Assembly: GCF_039523435.1 (NCBI RefSeq) | Contig: NZ_BAAAFH010000022.1 | Location: 868,001 to 932,000 of the forward strand | Direction: 5' to 3' | Source of the DNA: Wandonia haliotis | GTDB lineage: Bacteria > Bacteroidota > Bacteroidia > Flavobacteriales_D > Crocinitomicaceae | DNA: 64,000 bases | In this document: in pieces, positions 52,594-61,801 of the stretch | Numbering within the stretch: the first letter of the stretch is position 1 | Layout of the letters: the number at the start of each line of letters is the position of its first letter | Notes under the pieces: generated by a model | Seen by the model: only the letters and a program-made list of their open reading frames with translations | The model's database searches: none | What the model was told of the DNA's origin: nothing | Program-made: the position numbers and the translations under genes

Positions 52594-53730
52594 ATGAAAA
52601 AACTTGTTTTTGGTATTGCTACCTTAGTGGCAATCACATCATTTCACTCCTGCCAGAAAGAAAACATCTCTGCTAGTGATTCGAAAATTACACAACAAAA
52701 AGCTAACAGTACTATTCGATCAGCGAATGGGGAGTTAGTTTTTGAAGACGAAGCTCATTTTCTAACCAGCCTGCCTCATCTTGCAGAAATGAACGATGCC
52801 GATCGTATAGCCTGGGAAAAAGCAATTGGTTTCGAATCTCTTTTATCAATCGAGCAAAGAATAATGGAGCAGGAAAACCAACGAATAGAGAAATTTTTCG
52901 AAGGTGTTGACCCCGGATTAACAGTAGCAGAATATGAAGCAATGGGGCTATACTACCAACCTTCGGAAGAATACCTTAACTATCTGCAGACAGGTGTTCT
53001 TGAACGACTGGAAGAAAAAGACGGATCCATTTCTACACGCGTATCTGTTACCGATCCATCCTTTCACTACGTTTTGGGAGCGTCCAGAAAAGTTCATGTA
53101 GGCGATCAGCTATATGAATTCAACGGAAGTGTTCTGAAGGTATATGACAATACCGGAGCAATAGTCAAAGAAATAGACTATAACTCTCAGGAAAAGCTAA
53201 ATGGGGAGTATAACTTCACACGTGGAATTGGTCCTTCAGGAAACAGAGGAGGATGGATTAACGATCCGGCAAGAGGTTCTGACTATAGATACAGAAGTTT
53301 TGTGACTTTCTCCTCTTCTTTTACAACTTCTTCACTTTCGCAAAGCTACTATTGGTATGCCCGTGCAGAACAAAGAAGATTTGGTAACTGGGCAACAAGA
53401 AATAACTATCTACCAATATGGGGATTTCAGGCAAGCTGGAAGTTTGACTATTGGGTAATCTACAATGGAGCTCCTTATGGAACAGCCATTGACAGCGACT
53501 CCCCTTCAAACATGCTTAACAACAGTAGTGGTTACGCAACCTCTCCTTATGGGTTGTCCAATTTGAATACAAACTATACAGTAAGGTATCTGTACCCACA
53601 TGGTCTTTATTCAATCAATCCGGCTACGGCAGGTTTCAGCTTCTTCGAAAACGTACGCATATACAGTAACAGCTACAGCAGTTCCTTCACTGGAGGAGCA
53701 AGCGGATACAGCTTCGTATTGTACAATTAA
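52594..53730 (+). CDS. Exported lipoprotein of unknown function
   Basis: 378 residues. Signal peptide with lipobox (SFHSC, Cys 20). The N-terminal third has LVFEDEAHFLTSLPHLAEM and ADRIAWEKAIGFESL, a module seen at the start of several Bacteroidota lipoproteins of unknown function. The C-terminal 180 residues are rich in Ser, Tyr, Trp and Asn (SSSFTTSSLSQSYYWYARAE, NNSSGYATSPYG) and should form a beta structure. No T9SS domain and no catalytic motif. Single-gene transcript with a strong promoter and its own terminator, so it may be abundant. Confidence 0.78.
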   Translation: MKKLVFGIATLVAITSFHSCQKENISASDSKITQQKANSTIRSANGELVFEDEAHFLTSLPHLAEMNDADRIAWEKAIGFESLLSIEQRIMEQENQRIEKFFEGVDPGLTVAEYEAMGLYYQPSEEYLNYLQTGVLERLEEKDGSISTRVSVTDPSFHYVLGASRKVHVGDQLYEFNGSVLKVYDNTGAIVKEIDYNSQEKLNGEYNFTRGIGPSGNRGGWINDPARGSDYRYRSFVTFSSSFTTSSLSQSYYWYARAEQRRFGNWATRNNYLPIWGFQASWKFDYWVIYNGAPYGTAIDSDSPSNMLNNSSGYATSPYGLSNLNTNYTVRYLYPHGLYSINPATAGFSFFENVRIYSNSYSSSFTGGASGYSFVLYN

Positions 53731-53737
53731 AATTTTT

Positions 53738-53769
53738 GGGCACAATATTTAGACTGTGCCCTGCTTTTT
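53738..53769 (+). terminator. Terminator of the lipoprotein gene
   Basis: GGGCACA (53738-53744) / TGTGCCC (53755-53761), 10-base loop, then CTGCTTTTT. Confidence 0.8.
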
Positions 53770-53790
53770 CACACAACTAAAAAGCGGATT

Positions 53791-53825
53791 CACCGGGATG
53801 TAAACGACTCCCGGTGTTTCTTTTT
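53791..53825. terminator. Second hairpin between convergent genes
   Basis: CACCGGGA (53791-53798) / TCCCGGTG (53809-53816) with a 10-base loop. Plus strand is followed by TTTCTTTTT; minus strand by AATCCGCTTTTT. Probably terminates the DUF2071 gene and backs up the first hairpin. Confidence 0.65.
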
Positions 53826-54525
53826 ACCAGGCAACAACCTGTACTCCAGGTGAATAATGAATTTTATCCGGTTGTCCTTTTACTAACGCTGAAAATCTGG
53901 GGTAAGACAAAGTCAATTCCTCAACATCAATCTTTTTCAGAGGCCATTCTATATGGTGAATATCGAATTCACGTATATCCTGCCCTACATCCTGAAAAAG
54001 AGCATACCGTTCTGTCAACCACTTATCAAGAGAATCTTTTTGAAGGAGAGTCTCCCCTGTTATAAAAGACAGCTTCAATACATCTCCGAAACTTCCGTTT
54101 GTTGAGGCATATTTACCCTTCTCTCTCTTCATACCTGAATATCTGTATGGAAGTCCTGATAATCCTCTGGCAATTTTACAAGACAATAATTTCCCTCCTT
54201 CTATACTTAGAAAATAGACTCCCTGTTTATTGTTTCTTCTTACATAGGTACGTATATTGATTTCATCGAAATCCGAAACTGGAGAAAATGCAGGTAAAAT
54301 CCGGGGACGGATTTTATTCATTGTAAATGCCACAACAGAAACCCATGCTTCCCCTTCAAAAAGATCAATTTCCAAATTCCCGGGAACACATGTTCTCAGT
54401 TCATCAATCGCTACTTTCCAATGCAAAAAAACAGCTTTATTCCATTCCTGATAGTACTTCCATTTTCCTAAGGGCAGCACATAAGGTCTGTGTTCCGTTT
54501 CTTTGAGCAAGTCTCGAATTGTCAT
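53824..54525 (-). CDS. DUF2071 (YqjF-like) protein
   Basis: 233 residues. Family features: HWKVAIDELRTCVPGNLEIDLFEGEAWVSVVAF (in pieces), INIRTYVRRNNKQGVYFLSIEGG, RGLSGLPYRYSGM, and late VKGQPDKIHYSPGVQVVAW. The fold is related to acetoacetate decarboxylase-like barrels, function unknown. It follows the CoA-binding gene by 9 bases on the same strand, so it belongs to the crtZ-crtY transcript; whether it acts on carotenoids is not known. Confidence 0.88.
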   Translation of the reverse strand: MTIRDLLKETEHRPYVLPLGKWKYYQEWNKAVFLHWKVAIDELRTCVPGNLEIDLFEGEAWVSVVAFTMNKIRPRILPAFSPVSDFDEINIRTYVRRNNKQGVYFLSIEGGKLLSCKIARGLSGLPYRYSGMKREKGKYASTNGSFGDVLKLSFITGETLLQKDSLDKWLTERYALFQDVGQDIREFDIHHIEWPLKKIDVEELTLSYPRFSALVKGQPDKIHYSPGVQVVAW

Positions 54526-54534
54526 CCTACTCTA

Positions 54535-54903
54535 TTAATAATTCCCTACAGATAACAATACGAGTGTACACGCATTCTCTGTACTTATCCCGTTCTCGTT
54601 CAACACTTTTTCGAAATCCAGATTCTCTGCTCCTGGATTAAAGATCACTCTTTTCGGATGCAGTTTCAGAATATCTTTGTAAAATCCTTTTTGATTTCTT
54701 GCAGACAAATACATGGTCAATGTATCAACAGGTTCGTGAACGGGTATGGAACGAACGATAGATGCTTCCCCTACTACTCCCTCTCTATTTCCAACAGCAA
54801 TAACCGGATGTTGGTGTTTTTGTAACAACAACAAAGCCTGATAAGAATAACGATCTTCTTTCGTACTTGCCCCCAACACTAATGTCAACTTCTTTTCACT
54901 CAT
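54535..54903 (-). CDS. CoA-binding domain protein (small, single domain)
   Basis: 122 residues from ATG 54903. A Rossmann-type CoA_binding_2 domain: LTLVLGASTKEDRYSYQALLLL, PVIAVGNREG, YLSARNQKGFYKDILKLHPKRVIFNPGAENLDF (in pieces). Close relatives are stand-alone small proteins of unknown role. A second ATG at 54921 with AAGGAAAGG just before it gives six more residues; I prefer 54903 since the family begins right at the first strand. It overlaps the end of the lycopene cyclase gene by 8 bases (26 with the other start). Confidence 0.85.
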   Translation of the reverse strand: MSEKKLTLVLGASTKEDRYSYQALLLLQKHQHPVIAVGNREGVVGEASIVRSIPVHEPVDTLTMYLSARNQKGFYKDILKLHPKRVIFNPGAENLDFEKVLNENGISTENACTLVLLSVGNY

Positions 54904-55615
54904 AACCAATCTTTTGAACATTTCCTTTCCTTCTCAGAGAAGATTCGTAAATCGTTATTACCGACAACATCATTAGTAAGCAATAAAATGTATCCTCTAC
55001 CGGGATTGTATACAGACGAAATCCTATTATCTCACTTTCATTATACCATACTACCTGATCGGGAATAAAACTCCCTGTAAGAACTCCATTGACCAGTAAA
55101 AACGGAATCAGAATAAACAGAAAAGCTAAATAAAACCTCCCCAAATACGCTCTATTATTCGTAAGCACAAACTGATGAACAGACAGCAATAGTATTAGAA
55201 GAATTGCTGTCAGAAAAGTGTACCACTTCTCCCATCCCGTAATCAACAACCCTACACTTAACAAAAGCCATACTACATTGATTCTCTTTCCCCATTTCTG
55301 AACTGAATTATTTTTATCATAATAACGGATCACCTCATAGATAAAAACGCAAGCATAAGGAATACAAAAGAAGAATAGCACTTCTTCAATCGGAAGATTC
55401 ACAATTGATAATCCCACAAGATAATTCTGGTTAAACCCCCAAAAACCAAAACTCGTAAAGACACTGTCCCAAACAATAAAAACAAATGCTACTATAACGA
55501 TAGAAAACCAGATTTCTTTTTGGTTCTGCCTCATCAAAACTCTTTCATCCCACGTTTTAAATAGTGGATATGAAATAGAAAATATGTTTAGAAACAAATA
55601 TAGATATGTAAGCAT
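54896..55615 (-). CDS. crtY: Lycopene beta-cyclase, CrtYc-CrtYd fused type
   Basis: 239 residues, six to seven membrane helices, with two copies of the small lycopene-cyclase domain. Each holds the Pro-x-Glu-Glu/Asp motif: first NLPIEEVLFFF with FGFWGFN before it, second YTIPVEDTFYCLL with IIGF before it. It turns lycopene into beta-carotene. Start overlaps the crtZ stop (TAATG). Phytoene synthase and desaturase (crtB, crtI) are not in the window. Confidence 0.9.
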   Translation of the reverse strand: MLTYLYLFLNIFSISYPLFKTWDERVLMRQNQKEIWFSIVIVAFVFIVWDSVFTSFGFWGFNQNYLVGLSIVNLPIEEVLFFFCIPYACVFIYEVIRYYDKNNSVQKWGKRINVVWLLLSVGLLITGWEKWYTFLTAILLILLLSVHQFVLTNNRAYLGRFYLAFLFILIPFLLVNGVLTGSFIPDQVVWYNESEIIGFRLYTIPVEDTFYCLLMMLSVITIYESSLRRKGNVQKIGYE

Positions 55616-56094
55616 TATTTCCCTTTTTTTCTTTTCAGGTAGCCAGCCGCTTCAACAAAATATTTCCGAGGCACTAATAACATCCCGAAACATTCACCGT
55701 CTTCAGGTCCTAAATGTTTATGATGTACTTTATGTGCTTTCCGAAGCGCCATGAAGTACACATTCTCTGTGTGTTTAAAAAAAGGTAGTCGCTGATGAAT
55801 TAAAACTTCGTGAACAAAAAAATAACAAATTCCGTACAATGTAATCCCAATTCCCACATACAATTTCCAATCCAGTCCATCCATAATCCCGAACATAATA
55901 AACAACCAGGATGGAATACCGAAAACAGTTGAAAAGAAGTCATTTCTTTCCAGTTTCTTGTTATGTGGAACATGATGATCTCTGTGTAAACCCCAGAGAA
56001 AACCATGCATTACATATTTATGTAAGAACCATGCGAAACCTTCCATAAAGAGAAAGGTCCCTGTAACGATTAATATGTTAATGATAATCTGCAC
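55615..56094 (-). CDS. crtZ: Beta-carotene hydroxylase CrtZ
   Basis: 159 residues of the di-iron fatty acid hydroxylase type, with membrane helices and the His clusters HKYVMHG, HRDHH, HEVLIHQ and HKVHHKH. It adds 3-hydroxyls to beta-carotene, yielding zeaxanthin, the usual yellow pigment of flavobacteria. The start is GTG 56094, giving QIIINILIVTGTFLFMEGFAWF, which fits family N-termini; the next ATG would cut the first helix. A promoter lies directly in front. Confidence 0.92.
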   Translation of the reverse strand: MQIIINILIVTGTFLFMEGFAWFLHKYVMHGFLWGLHRDHHVPHNKKLERNDFFSTVFGIPSWLFIMFGIMDGLDWKLYVGIGITLYGICYFFVHEVLIHQRLPFFKHTENVYFMALRKAHKVHHKHLGPEDGECFGMLLVPRKYFVEAAGYLKRKKGK

Positions 56095-56098
56095 ACTA

Positions 56099-56127
56099 CA
56101 AATTTAACCCGAAATAGGTTGTTCCAA
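56099..56127 (-). promoter_or_regulatory. Promoter of the crtZ-crtY transcript
   Basis: Minus strand: TTG (56127-56125), 18 bases, TAAATTTG (56106-56099). The GTG start codon is 5 bases past it, so the mRNA would have almost no leader. Confidence 0.5.
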
Positions 56128-56153
56128 GTCAAAAAGTGTCATGAATTTAACAT

Positions 56154-56182
56154 AAAAAAAGGACGTGGTTATTTCCACGTCC
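56154..56182 (-). terminator. Terminator of the 904-residue T9SS protein
   Basis: GGACGTGG (56161-56168) / CCACGTCC (56175-56182), 6-base loop, T run on the minus strand (56160-56154). Confidence 0.88.
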
Positions 56183-56213
56183 TTAATTACATTTATTACT
56201 AAACTAAAACAAT

Positions 56214-58928
56214 CTATTTAATCACCACCTTAACAGGTTTCAATGTATGTTCTTTATCTGAGTCAATGCGTAGTAAGTATACTCCACGAGATACTCCCAG
56301 ATTGTGTAGCTGAACCAGCGTCTGTCCTTTCACTAATTCCGTGCCCTGTGCATACACGCGCTTTCCACTCATATCATACAAACCTATACGTACACTGCCC
56401 AAAGACTCCTTAACAGCTATCTCTACAAACAATTCATCACTCGCCGGATTCGGGTAAACATGTAATATATCTTCTGTTGCTTCACAAGAAGACTGGACGG
56501 GTCCGTACAACGTCTCAGCTCCATCCGTATCCACCTGTATCAATCGGTAATACATTCCATTACCCTGTACGGAGGCATCTCGATACACATACGCGGATTC
56601 TGTATTCGTAGTACCAGCTCCCGCCAACTCGCCCACATAATCCCATTCATAGCCATCACGGCTGCGCTCGATAACATAGTGAGAGGAATGCTGCTCTGTG
56701 GCTGTCTCCCAACTCAATTCTACTCCACCTGCCGGCATACACTCCGCACGGAAACCAGTAAGCGTAACAGGTAAAGGACTGTTGATCGAACTGCCATGTA
56801 ACCAGAATTCAGAGAAACCGGAGATCGTGTACTCCGTATACAATCCATTCGCATCAAATCCCGATATAACAGAAGAAGCTGTTCCTGATCCACTGTTATT
56901 CCAGATTGTTGTAACACCCGACGGGCAGTTATCCGTAGCCACACTATTCACCAAAGATGGAGCAGACGGGTTCGAATACTTACTCAGGTACAAATCTCCA
57001 TACGTTACCGTGTTATCGTTCATATTCGCATTGCTGTTGGCCACAGGACTCAAAGCACTGTATTCACCACCATCGAAGTACAAACGAACATCAACCGAAC
57101 CTGAGGGCTGAATCTGAGGGGTTATCACCCAACGACGTCCCAATACGGCCGTACGGTTCTGAGGGGTAGGGATAGCACAGGCATCTATTTCAAAAGGAGC
57201 TACCTGAACATACGATGTTGCAGTTACATTGCCCAGATTCTGTCCATGAGAATTAATGGCACAAAGCAAACGACCCGAAACGCTGTTGTAGAAATGAACC
57301 CAACCGTTTTCGGAAACAACACAGGTGGCTGATTCTCCATCGATCGACAGGAAACCACTCGGGTTAGGAACCGTTACACTCGTTGAGGCACAAGTACTCG
57401 CAGGACATCCTCCCGAACTACTCGCACGAACATAATACGTCGTGCCACTACCTGGACTCACATTTATCGATGGACCCGTACCAATTACCGTACTTCCGCA
57501 TGAGCCCGAGAACCATTCATAATGAGCTCCACTCACTAAGGTACCACCGCTTTGGGTCAGTGTGACCTGATTCCCCTGACAGTAGGTACCTCCTCCTGTT
57601 ACGGAAGTAGGAGCTGTTGAGGGACTACCCACAGTAAAGCTCACATCGCTGCTGCAATAACCTACTGTAGCTCGAAGCGTTACTGCACCCGTATATGCTC
57701 CCGGCAGGTAATTAGATCCCGAAAAACTTCCCCCTCCGGAAACAATCGACCAGTTCACCGTAGGGTTATTGTGTGCCCCGCCCAACGTATACGTCAAAGG
57801 AAGGGTTCCTCCTGAACAAATACCAGCGGTACTCGTAGTATTTGTTACTGTCGTGTTCTGACGGTAACGCAATACAGCTGATTGTCCCGTGAAGTCATGT
57901 CCCGTGGCTCCACCACAGGTGTTCGCTGCAGAAGAACACATATTTGTTGTAACGTTAATTCGATGCGCACCATTACGGTTGGCATTAAATGAAACAGAAT
58001 TTGTTCCTACTGAACTAAGTGTTCCGAAACCGGAACAAGTTGTACCCGCTCCCCAGGCCTGCATATAAGCCGTACTCATAGCAGTTCCACAAGCAGCAGT
58101 TCCCAGATTCTCTACCGTATAGTTAACGCCATTGGTTAAAGACAAAACCGAATGCGTTCCGGAGCCCGCACACCAGGTTCCCGACCAATTCGTACAACTT
58201 GGTGCTGCCGGAATCGTTCCATTAGCAGAGGCAGTAGAACCTACTTGTGTGGGAACAGGTCCTGAACCCGGCACTATTGTCAACCTCATCTGAGGTCGTG
58301 AATTCGAAAAGTGATCGTGGTAATTCGGCATTGTACACCCCACTTCAACAGGACGTTCATCACCATGATCCATATATTCATAAGAAGTTGTCCGATACCC
58401 GGCATTATAAACCCTGACAGCTCCTCCTGCAGTATACCCTGAATTATCAAAACAAATATCAACCAACAAATTATCACATCCATTCCAACCAAACGGAGTG
58501 GAAAAAGTAATCGTTCGCCAACCACCAGAAGAAAAATTACCAGTAGGCTCAGAACTGTTATAATATACGGTTGTAAGTCCAACGTCATCCATTCCTGCAG
58601 GAGTGGCAACAGTCGTATTTTTCATTTTTACAGAAAATCCCTGCATATTTCTACCCGGAGTACCTGTCACATAAAGCGCCAATGAAGTAATATTCCCTGT
58701 AATTCCTCCAGCATTAATAATATCTGCTCTTCTAATCACGTATTGTGCCCGTGAATCAGTAAACTCCGTATTAATAGCAGCCAATCCTGACTGAGAACTG
58801 GTTGAGGTACCTGACCCCAAGGTTATTGTAACTTGCGAAAAGCCATTAGGAAGAAAAAATAAAATGGTTAGGAAAAATAAACCCAACGTAACAATGCGTT
58901 TGGATTTCAAGGTGATAAAAAGTTTCAT
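56214..58928 (-). CDS. Large secreted protein with type A T9SS sorting domain
   Basis: 904 residues. Signal peptide to about 31 (LGLFFLTILFFLPNGFS). An N-terminal domain (about 33-215) with YNSSEPTGNFSSGGWRTITF and NGCDNLLVDICFDNSG, typical of lectin-like beta-sandwiches in flavobacterial proteins; several cysteine-containing Ig-like modules (GGTYCQGNQVTLTQSGG); a fibronectin-like stretch (LPVTLTGFRAECMPAGGVELSWETATEQHS, in pieces); and the sorting domain VYPNPASDELFVEI ... GVYLLRIDSDKEHTLKPVKVVIK (in pieces). No enzyme motif; probably an adhesin or surface-structure protein. Single transcript with strong promoter and terminator. Confidence 0.88.
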   Translation of the reverse strand: MKLFITLKSKRIVTLGLFFLTILFFLPNGFSQVTITLGSGTSTSSQSGLAAINTEFTDSRAQYVIRRADIINAGGITGNITSLALYVTGTPGRNMQGFSVKMKNTTVATPAGMDDVGLTTVYYNSSEPTGNFSSGGWRTITFSTPFGWNGCDNLLVDICFDNSGYTAGGAVRVYNAGYRTTSYEYMDHGDERPVEVGCTMPNYHDHFSNSRPQMRLTIVPGSGPVPTQVGSTASANGTIPAAPSCTNWSGTWCAGSGTHSVLSLTNGVNYTVENLGTAACGTAMSTAYMQAWGAGTTCSGFGTLSSVGTNSVSFNANRNGAHRINVTTNMCSSAANTCGGATGHDFTGQSAVLRYRQNTTVTNTTSTAGICSGGTLPLTYTLGGAHNNPTVNWSIVSGGGSFSGSNYLPGAYTGAVTLRATVGYCSSDVSFTVGSPSTAPTSVTGGGTYCQGNQVTLTQSGGTLVSGAHYEWFSGSCGSTVIGTGPSINVSPGSGTTYYVRASSSGGCPASTCASTSVTVPNPSGFLSIDGESATCVVSENGWVHFYNSVSGRLLCAINSHGQNLGNVTATSYVQVAPFEIDACAIPTPQNRTAVLGRRWVITPQIQPSGSVDVRLYFDGGEYSALSPVANSNANMNDNTVTYGDLYLSKYSNPSAPSLVNSVATDNCPSGVTTIWNNSGSGTASSVISGFDANGLYTEYTISGFSEFWLHGSSINSPLPVTLTGFRAECMPAGGVELSWETATEQHSSHYVIERSRDGYEWDYVGELAGAGTTNTESAYVYRDASVQGNGMYYRLIQVDTDGAETLYGPVQSSCEATEDILHVYPNPASDELFVEIAVKESLGSVRIGLYDMSGKRVYAQGTELVKGQTLVQLHNLGVSRGVYLLRIDSDKEHTLKPVKVVIK

Positions 58929-58958
58929 ATTTCAGTAATATGTAGATTGAATAATTGT

Positions 58959-58991
58959 CAAAATTAAAACAATTTACCCCTACAAACCAAA
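58959..58991 (-). promoter_or_regulatory. Promoter of the 904-residue T9SS protein
   Basis: Minus strand: TTTG (58991-58988), 21 bases, TAATTTTG (58966-58959), about 30 bases before the ATG. Confidence 0.68.
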
Positions 58992-59113
58992 TCTTTAAGT
59001 ATTTATACTTATTTCTATATCAGGTATTTTACCAGTAAAACCAAGAGGTTTTGGAAGTATCGGAACACATACGCGTTGAATATTTAACATATTATCGTTA
59101 AAATATTTTTTTA

Positions 59114-61735
59114 TTAACGTTCTGTTATATCATCAGAATGTTTCAAATCTCTAATCTGGTTATAATTAGATCGTAAGCCTTCATCCCCAGGAAACAGGTC
59201 AATTCCTGTCTCCAATACATAAAGTGCGGAGTCTATTTCATTATTCAGGTAATACCCTCTGGCTAGCAGTTCGTAATTCCCTTCTTTCTTTTCATAAGAG
59301 AATAACAGACGTGCTGTATTCAGGTATTGTCGACTATTCCCACTTCTGTCATAAGCATCTAACGCTGCGTAATACGCAGGCAGGAAAGTGGAATCTAGCT
59401 CCACCACCTTTTCAAATGAAAAAGCAGCCTCTTTCCACTCCGCTAAATAGGTAGCAACTCTTCCCCTATCATACCATGCATTAAAAAAATAAGGCCAGAT
59501 TTCCGTAGCACGAACAAAGTGATGGTACGCCTCCTGCTGCAATGCCATTCGATTTGTAGGAAGCAATCGCGTATTGTCTAATGATTCCTTCATCAAATTG
59601 GTAGCAAGTAGATTATGAGCCTGTGCCGAATTATCTAAATGTATGATATCATGACGCATTAGTGTCACTGCATCTTTCCAATCTGCGTTTCTTATAACAG
59701 TACGACCAGCAAGCAGTACCAACGCAAAAATAACCAAGTATTCTACTACCCCTCTTTTCTTAAATGAAAAATCAGATTTAATAGCAAAAACAATACCTCC
59801 CAACAACAAGCAAAAGCCAGATGAAGCTACAAATACCAATCGCTCACCCACCATTCCAGCTACTAACTCCACCCAGTTACTAAAAAGCAGAATAGATATC
59901 AGATACCAACCAATTGCTACACTAATTACAGGGTTACTCCGCAAAAAGTAAAAGGCCCCGAAAATCAATCCCGAATGAAAAACAAGTGAAACCCAAACCC
60001 AAATACTTAACCAGCTCGTAGTATGAACCTTCTCATATCCATAATAAAACGATAGTTCTTTAGGAAATAACATTATTCGCGCATATTCTCCAAGCACAAA
60101 AAATCCTGTGCTCACCCTTTCACTTCGAGTATGCGGTGCTACTAATGTATTTTCAACATATTCTAACGTACGCCCACTATCTCTGTGAATATCAGAATCA
60201 GCAGATGGTACCCTCTGAGCCCACTGCTCAATTGTCTCTTGCTCTTTAAGAACAATAGAATTTGCAGACCAGTCCACCTGAAATAAGTAGAAGACCAGTA
60301 TCACCAAAGGTATAAACCGAATTAAATTGAATTTGGGCTTCCAATAATCTATAAAACCGACCAAAGACAACACAATAAGCGAATAAGTAAAAACTCCTAA
60401 ATCAATCGCTGACTTATTCCAAATTATGACACTCATTAACACAATTAACACCGTAAAAATCAGAGCAATAATTCTTTTTTGAAAAAACAACCAAAAATAA
60501 ACTATAACTGCCAGTACTTTCAGTACTTTACCAAAAATGGAAAAATCAACTTCTTTTTCAAAATACTGGAAAATAAAAAAGCAAGTAATCGTCACCCCCG
60601 CAAAAATTGCAGGATAAAAACTATTTGTTTTTTGATTTTTTGTAAAAAAGAAATATCCGACAGACAGTAATAAGGCACTATCTATAAAATGGAAATCTTT
60701 TGAAAAGAAGACCATAACCAGACATTGTCCTATCAACTGCAACATCCCAGATCGGTAGTTAAAAGACAAAACCCACAGTAGCGGAACAATACTCACTATA
60801 AAAAACACATAATAATCGGTATAAATCGTTACTCCTAATAATCCCCAGGATACAGCAGAATACAACCCTGTTGATACAAGTGATCCTTTTGTCAATCTTT
60901 CCCATTGAAGAGATTTAATTTTCTCCATGACTTCAAAAAATAAAACATTTCCCGCAAAAGGTAATACCAACATTATAATCAAACGTTCTGGGATCAAATC
61001 TGAGGCTATAATCGCACTCGGGATTATCAAAATGGCAGATAGTGTAAGAAATCTTTTTCTAGTTATAGAAAAAAATAAAGCATGTGCAACCGGCAAAAAA
61101 ATCACTAACGGATAGACGCTCTTCTTTGATAGCATTCCCAAAACAATAAACATAGCGCTCCAAAACAATGAAAACCAACTCCTTTTTGAGATAAATTTAA
61201 CAATACATAATGCTGCCAACAGTACAAATAGTAAAGCCAAAATTTCATCTCTATTTTTGATGCTGGCAACAACCTCTGTATGAACAGGGTGCACAACAAA
61301 AATCAAAACAGAAACAAGTGACAGATACAAGTTCCTATCTCCCAACCATCTGATAAATAATTTGAATAATAATACAGATACAATAGCAAACAACACAACA
61401 CTCATAAAATGGCTAACCTGCGCACTTTCTCCAAAGAGGGAATGCTCTATCGCAAATGAAAGATGAACAATAGGTCTGTAACCATATGAATATCCCATTT
61501 CATCACTATAATACGGAGAAGTCATTATTTCTTTGAAATTCGATATCCCGCCGGATGTTAAAGGATGGTTTTTGGTTACCAACTCATCATCCATATTATA
61601 ATCGTGCGGTATTGTATTCGCAAATAAGAAAAAAGCCAGAAAGCCAATAAACAACATATATCCAAGAAAGGATTTCTGCTTGCCTGAAACTGATTCTTTT
61701 TGTTGTTCTGATGTATTTTTATTTCTTTTTGTCAT
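59114..61735 (-). CDS. GT-C membrane glycosyltransferase with TPR tail (TMTC-like)
   Basis: 873 residues from ATG 61735 (a TTG at 61771 is less likely). About 16-18 membrane helices to residue 670, then TPR repeats (about 700-860: NAWYDRGRVATYLAEWKEAAFSFEKVVEL, in pieces). The first outer loop has the GT-C acidic motif (NMDDELVTKNHPLT, just after helix 1) and GYRPIVHLSFAIEHSLFG; then HPVHTEVVASIKNRDEIL. The plan is that of TMTC-type O-mannosyltransferases, which use dolichyl- or undecaprenyl-phosphate sugars to modify exported proteins. In this setting it could glycosylate secreted proteins; acceptor and sugar are unknown. Confidence 0.82.
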   Translation of the reverse strand: MTKRNKNTSEQQKESVSGKQKSFLGYMLFIGFLAFFLFANTIPHDYNMDDELVTKNHPLTSGGISNFKEIMTSPYYSDEMGYSYGYRPIVHLSFAIEHSLFGESAQVSHFMSVVLFAIVSVLLFKLFIRWLGDRNLYLSLVSVLIFVVHPVHTEVVASIKNRDEILALLFVLLAALCIVKFISKRSWFSLFWSAMFIVLGMLSKKSVYPLVIFLPVAHALFFSITRKRFLTLSAILIIPSAIIASDLIPERLIIMLVLPFAGNVLFFEVMEKIKSLQWERLTKGSLVSTGLYSAVSWGLLGVTIYTDYYVFFIVSIVPLLWVLSFNYRSGMLQLIGQCLVMVFFSKDFHFIDSALLLSVGYFFFTKNQKTNSFYPAIFAGVTITCFFIFQYFEKEVDFSIFGKVLKVLAVIVYFWLFFQKRIIALIFTVLIVLMSVIIWNKSAIDLGVFTYSLIVLSLVGFIDYWKPKFNLIRFIPLVILVFYLFQVDWSANSIVLKEQETIEQWAQRVPSADSDIHRDSGRTLEYVENTLVAPHTRSERVSTGFFVLGEYARIMLFPKELSFYYGYEKVHTTSWLSIWVWVSLVFHSGLIFGAFYFLRSNPVISVAIGWYLISILLFSNWVELVAGMVGERLVFVASSGFCLLLGGIVFAIKSDFSFKKRGVVEYLVIFALVLLAGRTVIRNADWKDAVTLMRHDIIHLDNSAQAHNLLATNLMKESLDNTRLLPTNRMALQQEAYHHFVRATEIWPYFFNAWYDRGRVATYLAEWKEAAFSFEKVVELDSTFLPAYYAALDAYDRSGNSRQYLNTARLLFSYEKKEGNYELLARGYYLNNEIDSALYVLETGIDLFPGDEGLRSNYNQIRDLKHSDDITER

Positions 61736-61801
61736 AGTAGAGTCTTGTGTCTGGAAAACCAAATTAGACAAATATTTTAGTAATCACCTCTTAACAGAAC
61801 A

